NCBI GenBank assembly: GCA_027577595.1
Contig: JANBRJ010000048.1
Coordinates: 62,001-126,000 of the forward strand
Length of the DNA: 64,000 nucleotides
Direction: 5' to 3'
Source: Coemansia sp. RSA 487
Taxonomy: Eukaryota; Kickxellomycota; Kickxellomycetes; Kickxellales; Kickxellaceae
The notes under the pieces were generated by a model that was given only the letters and a program-made list of their open reading frames with translations, made no database searches and had not been told where the DNA came from. Each line of letters opens with the position of its first letter. Positions within the stretch are counted from its first letter, which is position 1. Positions 51,742-62,684 of this stretch are shown here, one piece after another. The position numbers and the translations under genes were made by a program.

Positions 51742-52259
51742 CCTCGGCTGTGTTTGAGTAGCAGAAAAAAGTTCTTGTTTTCTAGCGTATCTGTATGCAG
51801 TTGCACATATCCATACAAGAGTAACGAGAATAAGAAGAGAAAAATGTAAAAGCGATAAAGACAAAAGCAAGAAAAAAAGAGTCACAATCGACATTCATGA
51901 TGGGTTTTGCCCTCCTCGGAATCTTGTCTACCGCATTTGTACGTCACAACCCCTATTGGCTCCAAAAAACAAGTAGAAGCGGAACGTATTTTCGCATGGT
52001 TAAAAGTTAGAGTCGATGATTGGGATGTTTGGCCTCTTTCCTTTTCGTACCCCCTTCCCCCAAGTCTTGTGCCCGTAAATCGCACGTGGGTCCTGATTCG
52101 GATGGTGCTTCCTTTTGTGACATCATGACTTGACTGCTTGCTGCCTCCAGCAAGGAAATATTCCACCCAGCAATATCTCACAGCATCAAGGCTAAAGCCA
52201 CCATGTTAATAAAATATAAAACCAGTGGGTATGCTACACAAACTAGTCAAAACAAAGGC
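51742..52259. other. intergenic, kinase promoter and fumarylacetoacetase 3' flank
   Basis: 518 bp. T/C-rich before the kinase gene (51810-51890). Nothing coding seen beyond a possible extension of the kinase first exon. Confidence 0.4.
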
Positions 52260-53573
52260 TCAGCAAAAACTCAAAGTCTTGGCCGGCAAGATCTGGCCGA
52301 TACATTTGCCAAACCCAACACGGTGCCCGCCAGGCGTCTGGCAGAACGCGCTAAGCCTGATGACGTCGCCATCCTCAATGAACTTGCGTGTCAGCCCTGA
52401 ATCGCCGAGCCTGATGTCCTTCTTTCCCGACCAGCAGAGCTCTAGCATCGATCCAAAGCTATCTTCGGTGGGCCCGCTGATCGTTCCGGTTCCGCACAGA
52501 TCGCCGGGCTGCATGTTACATCCGTTGATGGTATGGTGCGCAAGCTGTTGCTTCAGCGACCAGTACATGTACTTGAGATTCGATTTGGTAAGCTGGTAAA
52601 AGTCGCCTTCGCCCTTGGGCTGGATATGCACCTCCAGCTGGATGTCGTATCCCGAACCAGCAGGGGACCCGCCAACTGCGCTGCTGTCGCGCAGGTAGGG
52701 CAGAGGCTGCGGGTCCTGCTTTGGCTGCACTACGCGGAAAGGCTCGAGAGCATCCATGGTCACGACCCAGGGCGAGATTGTGGTTCCAAAGTTCTTACCC
52801 AGGAAGGGGCCAAGGGGTACGTACTCCCACGCCTGGATGTCGCGGGCACTCCAGTCATTCAGCAAAACGATTCCAAAGATGTTGTCTTCTGCTTGCTGCA
52901 GCGTTAGCGGTGTGCCAAGGTCGTTTCCTGGTCCGACAAAGAACCCCATCTCCAGCTCGTAGTCCAAGCGCAAGGACGGGCCAAACACAGGCGGCTTTGT
53001 CTGATCTGGCCTGCGTTGTCCGTTGGGACGATGCAGGGGAGTTCCCGAAACAACAACGCTGGATGCGCGTCCGTGGTATCCAACAGGCAAATGGGTCCAG
53101 TTGGGCATCAGCGCATTGTCCTTGCCACGGAACATGATCCCCACGTTGGTAGCGTGCTCGCGCGAAGCATAGAAATCCGTATAGTCGCCAATCCGGGCAG
53201 GCAGGTGCATCTTTACCGAGTCCATCGATACCAGCACGCTGCTCTGCTTGTTGTTGTTGGTAAGGGTTTTGCGTGCAGAGTTGTTCTCGTTTGCCAAAAA
53301 GTCTTGGAGAGCACAGCGAACGGCCTGCCACACAGGTCGCCCAAGTGCCATATAGTCATTGAGATGAGGCTGTGCAAACACTGTGCCATCAAGCGCTTCG
53401 ATATGCTTGAAAAGCCCGGTATCTGCAAGAGTGCTCATATCCAGAACCTGATCCCCGATAGCCACTCCTACCTGAGGAGCTCTTCCGTCGACAGAATATA
53501 TCCCAAAAGGCAGGTTAATAACCGAGAAATCGCTCTCGGGATCCACCCTGACAAAAGTACACTCTGCTACCAT
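52260..53573 (-). CDS. FAH: fumarylacetoacetase
   Basis: 437 residues from the ATG at 53573. The N-terminal SH3-like domain (about 1-115) is followed by the FAH catalytic fold. Metal and active-site residues are visible: DYTDFYASREHATNVGIMFRG (Asp ligand and catalytic His), LDYELEMGFFVG (Glu ligands) and LLNDWSARDIQAWEYVPLGPF (Asp ligand). It hydrolyses fumarylacetoacetate to fumarate and acetoacetate, the last step of tyrosine breakdown. Other pathway genes are not in the window. The frame continues upstream, but the added residues lack homology, so the MVAECTFVRVD start is preferred. Confidence 0.96.
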   Translation of the reverse strand: MVAECTFVRVDPESDFSVINLPFGIYSVDGRAPQVGVAIGDQVLDMSTLADTGLFKHIEALDGTVFAQPHLNDYMALGRPVWQAVRCALQDFLANENNSARKTLTNNNKQSSVLVSMDSVKMHLPARIGDYTDFYASREHATNVGIMFRGKDNALMPNWTHLPVGYHGRASSVVVSGTPLHRPNGQRRPDQTKPPVFGPSLRLDYELEMGFFVGPGNDLGTPLTLQQAEDNIFGIVLLNDWSARDIQAWEYVPLGPFLGKNFGTTISPWVVTMDALEPFRVVQPKQDPQPLPYLRDSSAVGGSPAGSGYDIQLEVHIQPKGEGDFYQLTKSNLKYMYWSLKQQLAHHTINGCNMQPGDLCGTGTISGPTEDSFGSMLELCWSGKKDIRLGDSGLTRKFIEDGDVIRLSAFCQTPGGHRVGFGKCIGQILPAKTLSFC

Positions 53574-54430
53574 TGCTAATAGAAAATAGATATCGATACT
53601 CTGTCGCTGCTGCGTTTGTGTTGAAAATAAGAGAAAAGATTTTATACTAGTAATAAATCTTTTATATAATAAACGAAAGTAAAGACAAAAAGGATGTTGC
53701 TTTCTTGAAGACCAGGGAGAACCAGAAACAGCGGATGACACTTTTTTCGGAATATTTTCTCCCACGGTCAGTCGTGGGAAAAAAGCGCGGTGTTTGGAAA
53801 TAGCCTTTTGCCTGTACTTAAACAAAAAAGGCAAGAGCACTTCTTAAACTATTAATGTAAGCATTAGCAGCCACCTTGCTCTAGAAAAGACAATGGATAT
53901 CTTTGATGAAGCTTTATAAATCTAATTACTTTTAAGTAAAAATCTGTATACATGCCTCATGACATAAACACACAAGCACCGCTCAAAGCTTGTAATGAAG
54001 TATAAAAAAAGGGAAACCATATAAAGGACACATTCTTTATTTCTTTGAGCATGCCTTGTCACTAAAAAGGCGCGTAATGTGTGTTTTAAGTAAAGAAACA
54101 ACTCTAGCTTTTTACAATCAGCACCGACAAAAAATAAAAGAAACTACAAGTGTTGGTTTACTCAAACAAAGAGAGATCTGCATTGTTAATGGCAAAAGGA
54201 GCAATGTGCAAAAGAAAAACAACACCTTTTGTGACATTTATCTATCCAGTGGGTTATAAAAGTTTTTGTCTGTGCTTTGGTCAGCTACTTTAATAATTTG
54301 AATTTCTCTTTATCCTTCACCCAAGATATTATTAATTTGTATATCATTGTGAACACCATATTTTTATTCTTAATAATTTTGTATATATTTTTATATTCAT
54401 CTTAGTCACCTTCAGAACACTATCGAAAAG
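53574..54430. other. divergent intergenic region with a hairpin
   Basis: 857 bp, AT-rich. A perfect CCCACG/CGTGGG stem with a 6-base loop lies at 53761-53778, inside TTTTCT/AAAAAA flanks. A weaker TTGCCT/AGGCAA pair follows near 53806-53834. No gene supported; a 67-codon frame at 54056 lacks protein character. Confidence 0.45.
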
Positions 54431-55054
54431 ATGTCTAGTTCATCAGAGGGTCAAACTGAATATGAAAGAGGAGTCGCATGGGCAGTAAAAATATCACAGC
54501 AAAGCTTTCTTATACGTCTTTTATACCTTGCAGGCTACAAGTTCACACTTATATACTATATCCTTATAGTTGGACTATGCGGTGGTGCAGTTGGGTATTT
54601 CTGCGTGGTCCAGATGACAAACAATGATGCTAATTACTGTCGATACAGTAATAGCACATTGAATGGTATAGCTTATTTTGCCAGGGGGATAGTTATATTA
54701 ACACTTATATCCGGAATTTTTCTGCTACTTGGTGACCGTCCTACAGATTTGAGTAAACATTTTAATGAACCTAATTTTACGAAGAGATTCAGATACCGTA
54801 AAAGAAACCAATTTCAACGAATTAGAATACATAGGGTACTTATCCTTTGTATGTCCCTGCTTCTTTGCATCGCTGTACTCAGCAACGATGTGGTTGTTTG
54901 GTATGTCTTTTCTTCGGAGGGATTTAAATATTTATCAGGCAGAGGCGCACAGGGGTTCTACGCAGCTGCATGTGTCATGACTCTTTTTTTTATTATGTTT
55001 TACCTTGTGCACGGTGGAAGAACCTACAAGCCTAACCATTCAAGAATCCAATAA
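54431..55054 (+). CDS. orphan four-helix membrane protein
   Basis: 207 residues, not recognised. A polar N-terminus (about 35 residues) precedes four hydrophobic helices at about 39-63, 80-101, 134-163 and 172-195, with a basic loop between helices 2 and 3 (FTKRFRYRKRNQFQRIRIHR) and a polar tail. Two cysteines and an NST sequon sit in the first loop (NDANYCRYSNST). By the positive-inside rule the basic loop is cytosolic and both ends are on the same side. Codons are more A/T-ending than in neighbours, suggesting a young or lineage-specific gene. The AAGATGTCTAG start context is good. Confidence 0.7.
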   Translation: MSSSSEGQTEYERGVAWAVKISQQSFLIRLLYLAGYKFTLIYYILIVGLCGGAVGYFCVVQMTNNDANYCRYSNSTLNGIAYFARGIVILTLISGIFLLLGDRPTDLSKHFNEPNFTKRFRYRKRNQFQRIRIHRVLILCMSLLLCIAVLSNDVVVWYVFSSEGFKYLSGRGAQGFYAAACVMTLFFIMFYLVHGGRTYKPNHSRIQ

Positions 55055-55419
55055 TGCTCCAGGGCAATGATTAGTGCAGCACTGATTATTGCTGGCATGC
55101 GAGTCCTGGATCTTGCCAAGTTTTTCCATATACCAAATCTAATTATGTTTCTATTCTATTTTTTTCTTTGCAAGTCCTTTAGTGGCATTTTTGTTGTTTA
55201 AAAAATAAAGTGAAAACATAAAGACACAAAAATAGAAGAGTAAAAAAGGTATGCCTTCAACATTTCTCCCCAGCATCCACAACCGATACATGTGACATCC
55301 AAGACTGCAAAGCCGCCTCTCCGATCCGACTGAAAACAAAGAAAGGGAAAATAAAAATAATAGATGGCATGGTGTTTTCCAACATTGGAGAAAGCTTTCA
55401 AGCAAAAGGGCGCACCCGT
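55055..55419. other. convergent 3' flanks
   Basis: 365 bp between the membrane-protein gene and PP1. AT-rich, with AATAAA near 55203. Nothing coding. Confidence 0.45.
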
Positions 55420-57007
55420 TTAGCGACGCCGCCCGCCTCTAGGCTTCTTCTCTGCAGGCTTTAGAATCTGGAATGAGCACATCAGGGTGTCATCTACTGA
55501 CATCATCGCACCAGCATTATCAAACTCTCCGCAATAGTTCGGAGCTGAAAACAGCGTGACCAGCTTGCGTTTTGCAAAGAACTCGTAGCCGTCCTCGACC
55601 ACCTGGTGGGCACGGCACACCAGGTCAAGATCGTGTTTTTGCAAAAACTTGTATACGACATCGGGGCCAAACGTAAACGACACGCCGCGGTCGTTTTGGC
55701 TCCACCCCTGGACGCCCTTATCCGGGTCCGACCACAAAAGATCGCACAAAAGCCCAGTGTCTGGCACATCGGTCGGGCGCATAATGCGCTTTATCTGGTC
55801 CATGCTGATCAGGTCAGGCGACAACCCACCATGCATCGAAAATATTTTCTCGTCGATGATAGCGGCAATGGGCAGACAGTTGAAGCAGTCGGTAAAGGTC
55901 TTCCACAGCTTAATGTTGTACCGCCGCTTGCACTCGTCGTAGAACCCGTAGATGCGGTTGATGCACGCCGACTCGTGGTTGCCGCGCAAAATGAAAAAGT
56001 TCTCTGGATACTTGATCTTGTATGCAAGCAGCAGGCATATTGTTTCGAGCGACTGCTTTCCGCGGTCGACATAGTCGCCCAGAAACAGATAGTTTGCTTC
56101 GGGTGGGAACCCGCCGTACTCGAAAAGTCGCAAAAGGTCGTAGTACTGCCCGTGGATGTCGCCGCAGATTTTGATGGGCGCCTCGAGCTCCAGAAGAACA
56201 GGCTGGTTGATCAGGATTTCGCGCGCCGTTACGCAAAGCCAGTGGATCTCCGTCTCGTGAAGCGCGACCTCCTTTCCGGGACGCGAACCGCGAACTAAAC
56301 AAAGCATCATCCCAAAGGCCACACGCACGCAGTAAGGAAACGCAGTAGCATAGAATAAAGAAAAAAAGAAACAGAGTTGCCCTTGTTAGAGTTTTTGCGT
56401 AGTCACTTGCGGTTTGTTTTTTTTTCCTGTCTCCTGCTATAGCTTATTTCTCGCTTAGTTTGTAAACATGCAAGGGATAGCAGTAAATAAGCAGGATGTA
56501 TACGCATGCATAGAAGCTCACAGCTCGACTATACGAAGCAGCAGCAGCAACGGCTTCAGCAAGCAGCCAACATTGTCCGCCTGCAGCAACAACAGCAACA
56601 GCACGAATGGAAATGTGCCTCAAGAGGCGCGACGCAAAATATTAGACGTGCTTTAACACAGCAAAGTTCCTCGTATTATTTTGAAGAACGATGAACAGTG
56701 CTGGTGTTTGGACAGCGTAGTAGTAAAGACACAGTGAAAGGAAGCAACGCCAAAGCCAAAGCCAAAGCTCCAGCCTGTGCTGCTTAGGCAGAGGCACATA
56801 AAAACTTGCCCGACTGCAATGGCAGAGGAATTGACGAGAAGCCGGATTGTTGTCATGAAAAATACGGATTGCCCAATCCGGCTTGTAAACAACTCCTTGT
56901 CAAGGAGAAAATAACAGCATGGACACCGAGGCATAAAAAAAGAGCTGGAACGTACCTTCCAAGAGACGCTGAATAATAGAGTCGACGCTTACACCTTCAT
57001 CCGCCAT
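55420..57007 (-). CDS. GLC7: protein phosphatase 1 catalytic subunit
   Basis: Exons 57007-56956 and 56294-55420 with a 661-bp intron (donor GTACGT, acceptor TTTAG). Exon 1 gives [17 protein letters not shown], joined in phase to VRGSRPGK as in all PP1s; total 308 residues. Metal and catalytic motifs are intact: [40 protein letters not shown], and [14 protein letters not shown] with the beta12-beta13 loop. It acts with many regulators in glycogen metabolism, mitotic exit and RNA processing. The tail is short and basic (KKPRGGRRR) and lacks the TPPR-type Cdk site found in many PP1s. Confidence 0.95.
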
Positions 57008-58527
57008 TTTCCGCACAAGAAATATAAATGTTTAAAGAGGAAAAATAGAAGGAAGAGTGTCTATGACAGAATAAAAAATCCAAGAGGAAGAGGCAGAAGA
57101 AAGGGAAAAGACAAGGGCCTGTTTTATCCAGCTCACTTTATATCCACTATGCTTACTGAATACGGGAATCGAACAACAAAGGGAATGCAGGCGAAATTTA
57201 TACGCAAGGAGGCAGCACCGACGAGCAAGTCAAAAGAGGCAAGAGTATAATGGACCAAGTAGGTGAGCTGGTAACGGGAAGATTAAAAAGAGAAGCTAGT
57301 GTCCAGAGGAAAATAAGAAAAAAGGTTTAGATTTGAGAAGAGTTGGTTGAAGACTTGGAAAAAATTGTGTGAGCAGAAAGAGTTTGCAGAAACACCATCC
57401 AATATTGGGGAATGTGTGTGTTTTTTTTTTCTGCAGGCGTTTGCTGAAAAAAAAAAATTCCACTCTGCTGTAGAGCGCAAAGCAAGCAAGCAGCGCGAGA
57501 GTATATGTTGGCCAGTGCTGTATCGCAAAGCGCTGGTAGGTATGAATAGGCTTGTCTCTGCCAAAAAGCTGACAAACCGTGTTTTTTTCTTCATTTTCTC
57601 TCAGAAAAACACTGCAAATTATCCACGCTGTTTACAAACGCGTGGAATCTCTTTTGGCACAATCGGATCACAAAATCGGATCAAGCGCATATCACAAGAC
57701 TTTTTCAGCCACACATGCTGCAAGCGAAAAGACAGCAGCGTACGATTGACAAGGCAAATCGAGCAAAGGAGCCACTGAGATTCGGGTCGCCAAAGGGAGT
57801 ATCTGGTCTGGCAGACCCTGACGCAGAAAAAAGAGATGGATAGCTGCTGACGGCATTGCGCATCATACAGGCGCGAAAATGCAACCATTTGAAGGCTTTT
57901 TTTGCTGCAGATTCTTTTGTCAACTGCGAGAATGGAGAATTCAGCAGCAAGCCCGTTTCATATAAAAGCTGCTACTGCCCACAGCTTGACTAACCCGCAA
58001 AAAGACGTGCTCTTCTTTGTCCTCTTTGGCACATTATATTTTTCTTTCTTTCTTCCTCTCTTTCTGTTGAGCCCTCCGATACTTTAAGCCAAAAAAGCGC
58101 TGTTCTCTTTCTCTTGTTTATTCGTATGCGCTCCTAACTGCATCCCTTTGAACAAGGAAACACTTCTCTGTAATTTTTTCCATTCATCTATTTCTTACTA
58201 ACGTGTCAACCTTTCCTTGTCAAGGAGAAATCTATACGATACGCCTTGGATTACTTGCGCAAGCGCAATTCCACTCAACAACGCCTATTTTCTCGAAATT
58301 GAAAGACAAAACTCTACCTGTTCTCGTGAGTTTAACGTATACAACAAGCCCTGTGTTTATCTTCAGCATATCCATCGCGACCAGCTCTAGCTCTGCAGAG
58401 AGAAAAAGCGGGAGAATTAGACAAGACCACGTCTGAGAGAGAAAAAAAAAGTATTCCTAGCCAGAAGTAAAGTGGCCTTAGTTTCCTTATATAATCTGGG
58501 TTTATTTGTTCTTCCTCCACTACTGTT
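57008..58527. promoter_or_regulatory. divergent PP1/VTS1 upstream region
   Basis: 1.5 kb between two outward-facing genes. T-tracts and pyrimidine-rich sequence (57950-58220) suggest VTS1 leader and promoter. A tRNA B-box-like GTTCGATTCCC (minus strand, near 57168-57178) has no supporting cloverleaf. No gene supported. Confidence 0.45.
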
Positions 58528-60117
58528 ATGATGTCTTCAAACGCGTCTTCCTCAGTTGCGACGTCGTCGGCAAAGAGCAGCATGGATCAAGCTAGCCGGG
58601 CTAGCACCGCCTCCGACCACTACCAGCAGCAGCAACAGCAGGGGTTCAGCCTTGCTCCACCGGTCGCACCATTTGCGGCAGGAAAGTCTGCACGCCCGGC
58701 AAGCGAGATATTTTTTGCCAACGCCCAGCATCCCTTGCCCGAGGCAAAGCACATCGACAGGTGGTTTGAGAGTCTTTCACAGTTCGAGGACATGCTGGAG
58801 GACATGGCAAAAGTGAGTCTGGACCCCGTGTTCAAGGACGAGCTCAATGCCATCGATCAATGGTTCTCCGTTCTGTCCGAACCCGAACGCACAGCTGCGC
58901 TGTACTCGCTCATGCAACACTGCTCCGATCTACAGGTGCGCTTCTTCATTACTATCCTTCAGCAGATGCTCAGAATCGATCAGGATCCAGAAGCGGCAGC
59001 GGAGGCAATAGAGAACTCGTCCGGCCAGAACACTGAGCGCCACTCAATTGCTGTGCAGGGCGCCTACGCAAAGCATCAGGCACAGCAGCCGCATTTGCAC
59101 CAGCAAGGCCCCATGCGTATGAGCTACGACGGTGCGCCTGTGTATACCGGGAACTCTGGACTGCGTGCCGGCAATGTTCCTGCTGCCTCGATGCTGTCGG
59201 GGTCACCTGGTTTGCAGCGCACTGCCGGCTGGGTCGGCAACAGCCATGCCAACCTGTCTTCTGACAATATTTTAGTTGGAAGCACCGGAAAGCTTGTTGT
59301 TGACCAGCAGAGACCAAGGAGCTCCAACCACGATGCTGACATCAGCTCGGACTGGCGTGCCGTGCGCGCAGGGTCTGGTAGTGCGGTTGGTAGCCCAACA
59401 ACAGACCAGTTCCCGCACCATCACCACCAACAGCAGCAGCAGCTAGGCATTGGTGCGGTTGGGTCATCGAGGCGCCAGAGCAGCAACCTGCTGGCGCAGC
59501 AGTCGTCGCTGACTCCGCGCGCTAGTATAGATATGGAGCCCAAGGACTTCCGCTGGTCGTCATTGACTGACAGCCTTGAACCCGTGGGAAACATGGGACC
59601 TGAGCATGGATCCGCTGCACTGACGCACATGCTGGAAGCAAACATGAACCGCACTAGCGGAATCGCGGCACGGCGCTCTGTCACCAACAGACTCAGTATT
59701 GCCGTGAAATCGCCGCGTGATACGATGCAAGTCCAGCAGCAGCACCAGCAGCATATAGCGGCCAGTCTAGCACAGCTGACGATGGGCACCAGTGGATCGA
59801 ACACAGCCTCGTCGCCACTGGCCGGCACATTTGCTCAGCAGCAGCAACAGCAACAGCATCAGCACCAAAACCGCGGACTGTACGTACCAAGTCCGGCTGG
59901 AAGCGGTGGTCGTATGCATGTATCATCCAACGGCAGTGCAGGAAACGCCGTGGCTCCGGGATCCGGCACGCCCACACGATCTGGATTCTCTAGAAACGTA
60001 TCGCATGGCAGCGCCACCAATGCAGGACACCATCTCAACCACCATCCAGTTCAAATGCAGGGAGCTCATTCGTCGGCAGGACCAAAAGCACAACAGCCAA
60101 TTCCACAGCCACCACCT

Positions 60118-60158
<41 letters not shown>

Positions 60159-60387
60159 AATAGTTGACCTTGAACTTGTCAAGGATATCCCCGCATGGCT
60201 CCGCAGCCTGCGCCTGCACAAGTACACAGACTGCTTTGCAAATATGAGCTGGGCTGATGTTGTCTCGCTCAGCGACGAGCAGCTGCAGGCAAAGGGCGTG
60301 TCTGCACTCGGTGCTCGCCGTAAAATGCTAAAGGTATTTGAGGCTGTGCAGGCAGAGGCCATCAAGACACAGCAAGCGGATGACTAG
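58528..60387 (+). CDS. VTS1: SAM-domain RNA-binding protein Vts1/Smaug
   Basis: 619 residues. The N-terminal conserved Vts1 block (about 75-155) reads HIDRWFESLSQFEDMLEDM and ALYSLMQHCSDLQVRFFIT. A long disordered centre is rich in Ser, Gln, His and Asn, with several poly-Gln tracts. The C-terminal SAM domain (about 550-615) has DIPAWLRSLRLHKYTDCF and KGVSALGARRKMLKVFEAV, carrying the lysine/arginine surface that binds CNGG hairpins. Vts1 recruits deadenylation machinery to mRNAs with Smaug recognition elements. Intronless and complete. Confidence 0.95.
60121..60156 (+). repeat. pure CAG repeat encoding poly-glutamine
   Basis: Twelve uninterrupted CAG codons in VTS1, just before the SAM domain, preceded by a CAA. 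Likely length-polymorphic between strains. Confidence 0.97.
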
Positions 60388-60612
60388 ACACGCCTTTGAA
60401 CGTTAAAGCCGTTTTTACTTTCTTTTTATCTATTACAATTTATCCGGCAGCTAACATGACTCAGCATTTTTGATCCTTTTATTTTGAAATAGCTGTACAT
60501 ATGATGAAAAAGGCAAGAAAAAGAGAAGCTGTAAGCAATCCTCACTAAATGTTGGTATGTTTCTTTGATGCAAGAGAAAATTAATAGCGTGTACAATGTG
60601 TATATGGGGCCC

Positions 60613-61722
60613 CTAAAGCTGCCAGCGGGCGATTTGGTTGAGTCTGTGCGGCACGGAAAGGGATGTTGATTTGAAGGCCAGTTCATAGAATGCAATATCC
60701 CACTGATTGAGCGAAGACTCGGTGACACATGGATCGCAGAGGAACGATTGGGCCAAGGCATCCAAGCGCTGAGCCATGTCAGTGGTAATGACCTTGTCCG
60801 TCTTCACATGCTTGCTGTAGTACGATAAGCTGATGTGGCCCATGCGCTTGCCGCGGATACGTGCTTGCGGAACCGCCGTCTGGATGGCGTCGATGATGTT
60901 GCGGAAGGCGTCTGGGGTATCCAGCGTCACCTGGACCTTGTGTGTGCCCTTGTGCGGGTAGTCCTGAACAGTAGCCACAGAGCCAACGGTGGGGACCTGC
61001 ACGCGAGCGGACTCGTCGAGAATGCTGGACACAAGGGAATGGACATGGCAAGCAATCTTGGTGATCAGCTGGCCGGATGTCACCACCGTAGGGTCGTCCT
61101 CGCTTTGTCCTGCCCCGTCAGAAATGTCAATGAAGCCGGTCATCGAGCTGTGCGGGTGGTACTGGTGAGCCTCTGTCGGCCCAATGAGCTGCGCCGACTT
61201 GCGAAGAAATCCCTCGATGGCCGTGTAGAGCGGGCTGCTGCGGCGGGGCTCCAGATAGATGATGCACTTGCGTGGTCCGCTTGTGCTGCACCAAAACGGA
61301 AGTGTGCATAGAGGCGAAGGCAGTGCAGCAGTATCATGCATGGCATGGCAGTTTCCCATGGCGCTGGTAGCCATGAAAGCGGCACTGTATGCCGATGATG
61401 CGGCCGATGCTTCCTCACTCTGCAGTAGTCTACGCGACGTTTCGGCAGCGGTTAGACTGTGGTTGTTTCTGGAGTGCAAAAAGAAGTAGGGTCTATGTGT
61501 ACCAGATATGCCCTCTTGAGTATCACTAGCCATTGCCGCGCTGTGGATGGTGTTCTGGGGGCTGCATGGCCAAGAGGGCTCGCTTAGCCGCGCAAAGGGC
61601 AGAGAAAACACATTTGCTGTGCGCGGAGCCGGGTAGAGCTGAGAGTACGAGGATGCTGGAGGTGGATGCGTCGATGTGGGGCTCTGCAAGGCAGCTGCTG
61701 ACGCTGTCATATCTGTGTGCAT
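60613..61722 (-). CDS. 2H-phosphoesterase-like protein
   Basis: 369 residues. The first ~145 are low complexity (Ser, Ala, Pro, Thr, His). A folded domain starts at about 150 with KCIIYLEPRRSSPLYTAIEGFL. It contains two H-x-[ST]-hydrophobic signatures about 110 residues apart: HPHSSMTGFIDIS and MGHISLSYYS, the pattern of the 2H/LigT fold (cyclic phosphodiesterases, 2'-5' RNA ligase family). Between them DTPDAFRNIIDAI looks like a fold helix. Such enzymes act on 2'-3' cyclic phosphates or 2'-5' bonds in RNA or nucleotides; substrate not assigned. The start is uncertain because the N-terminus is disordered; a later ATG is possible. Confidence 0.6.
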   Translation of the reverse strand: MHTDMTASAAALQSPTSTHPPPASSYSQLYPAPRTANVFSLPFARLSEPSWPCSPQNTIHSAAMASDTQEGISGTHRPYFFLHSRNNHSLTAAETSRRLLQSEEASAASSAYSAAFMATSAMGNCHAMHDTAALPSPLCTLPFWCSTSGPRKCIIYLEPRRSSPLYTAIEGFLRKSAQLIGPTEAHQYHPHSSMTGFIDISDGAGQSEDDPTVVTSGQLITKIACHVHSLVSSILDESARVQVPTVGSVATVQDYPHKGTHKVQVTLDTPDAFRNIIDAIQTAVPQARIRGKRMGHISLSYYSKHVKTDKVITTDMAQRLDALAQSFLCDPCVTESSLNQWDIAFYELAFKSTSLSVPHRLNQIARWQL

Positions 61723-62684
61723 GCAAAAAAGTATATTTATATATCAGGATGTGCGTGGGAAGCTCGCAAGGATGCCGCTAATGATAGGGAATGTAAGTGA
61801 GAATGACTGCTTGCTGACAAAAGTGTCCGCCGAGACCCAGGCAAGCCTGGCTGAAAATGGCGTTTAAATAGACAGCTTAGGAGTATGAGCAATGTGTGGA
61901 AAAAAAGGAATATCCTGAAATAACACGGCTGCAAGAAAGCAAAAAAAAAAACACAACCACAGCGGAAAGCGGAGGAATGTCGATGATGAGTCAAGTGGCA
62001 AAATAAAAATAACTTGAAAAGAAGCAAAAGGCAATAAAAGACAATTAGAAATAGAATTATTAGGCAGGTTTCCAGTCTCAAAACATGTGGCAGCAGAGGG
62101 AGGAAATGGGCGCTTTAAATACAAAACGGGGTGGTTTCTAAAGAACAGGAAAAAAACATCCGACACTTCTTATTCATCACAGTCAAATGTGAAGAAATGC
62201 CCCGAAAAGGGGGTAAAAGAAAAGATGCGCGCAATTGATTTTATCCACTCTCCACTGAATCAGACGATGATGTGCTGCATCCCCGCGCCAATTCATACAC
62301 ATACACAGTTCGCCGCCACCAGTACCTTTTTGCCTGATTCCTCTTTTCTCACGTTTTTGCTATCTGTGTTGCCAGCACATGTAAGCGTGCAGGTATACAA
62401 ACAAGACCCTTCCATAAAAAAGAGGTCCTTATTGTGTCTAAGCTTTGCAATCCTTGTTGAGCTGCAAAGGTTGCCTGTTTTTTAGATGTAGGAGAATATC
62501 GGAGAAAGAATAACCGAATTCCTCTATCTCTTCCCTACTGGGCATGTGAAAGAGAAAAGTGAATGTTTTTCTTTCTTGCCAGCTTACAATCAAGTGACAG
62601 CAAACAGGGGCTTCTCAAAAAGAGCAAAAAGTCTCCGAATATGCTGGTCTGTGCATTTTCCGCCAACGATCAGACGACCACTGC
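61723..62684. other. intergenic, no gene seen
   Basis: 962 bp between the 2H-like gene (start side) and the kinesin gene (end side). A-rich runs near 61940 and 62070; short frames only. Confidence 0.4.

Noticed and set aside
57160-57260. tRNA gene suggested by GTTCGATTCCC on the minus strand
   Set aside because: No matching T-stem, A box or acceptor stem could be drawn around it.
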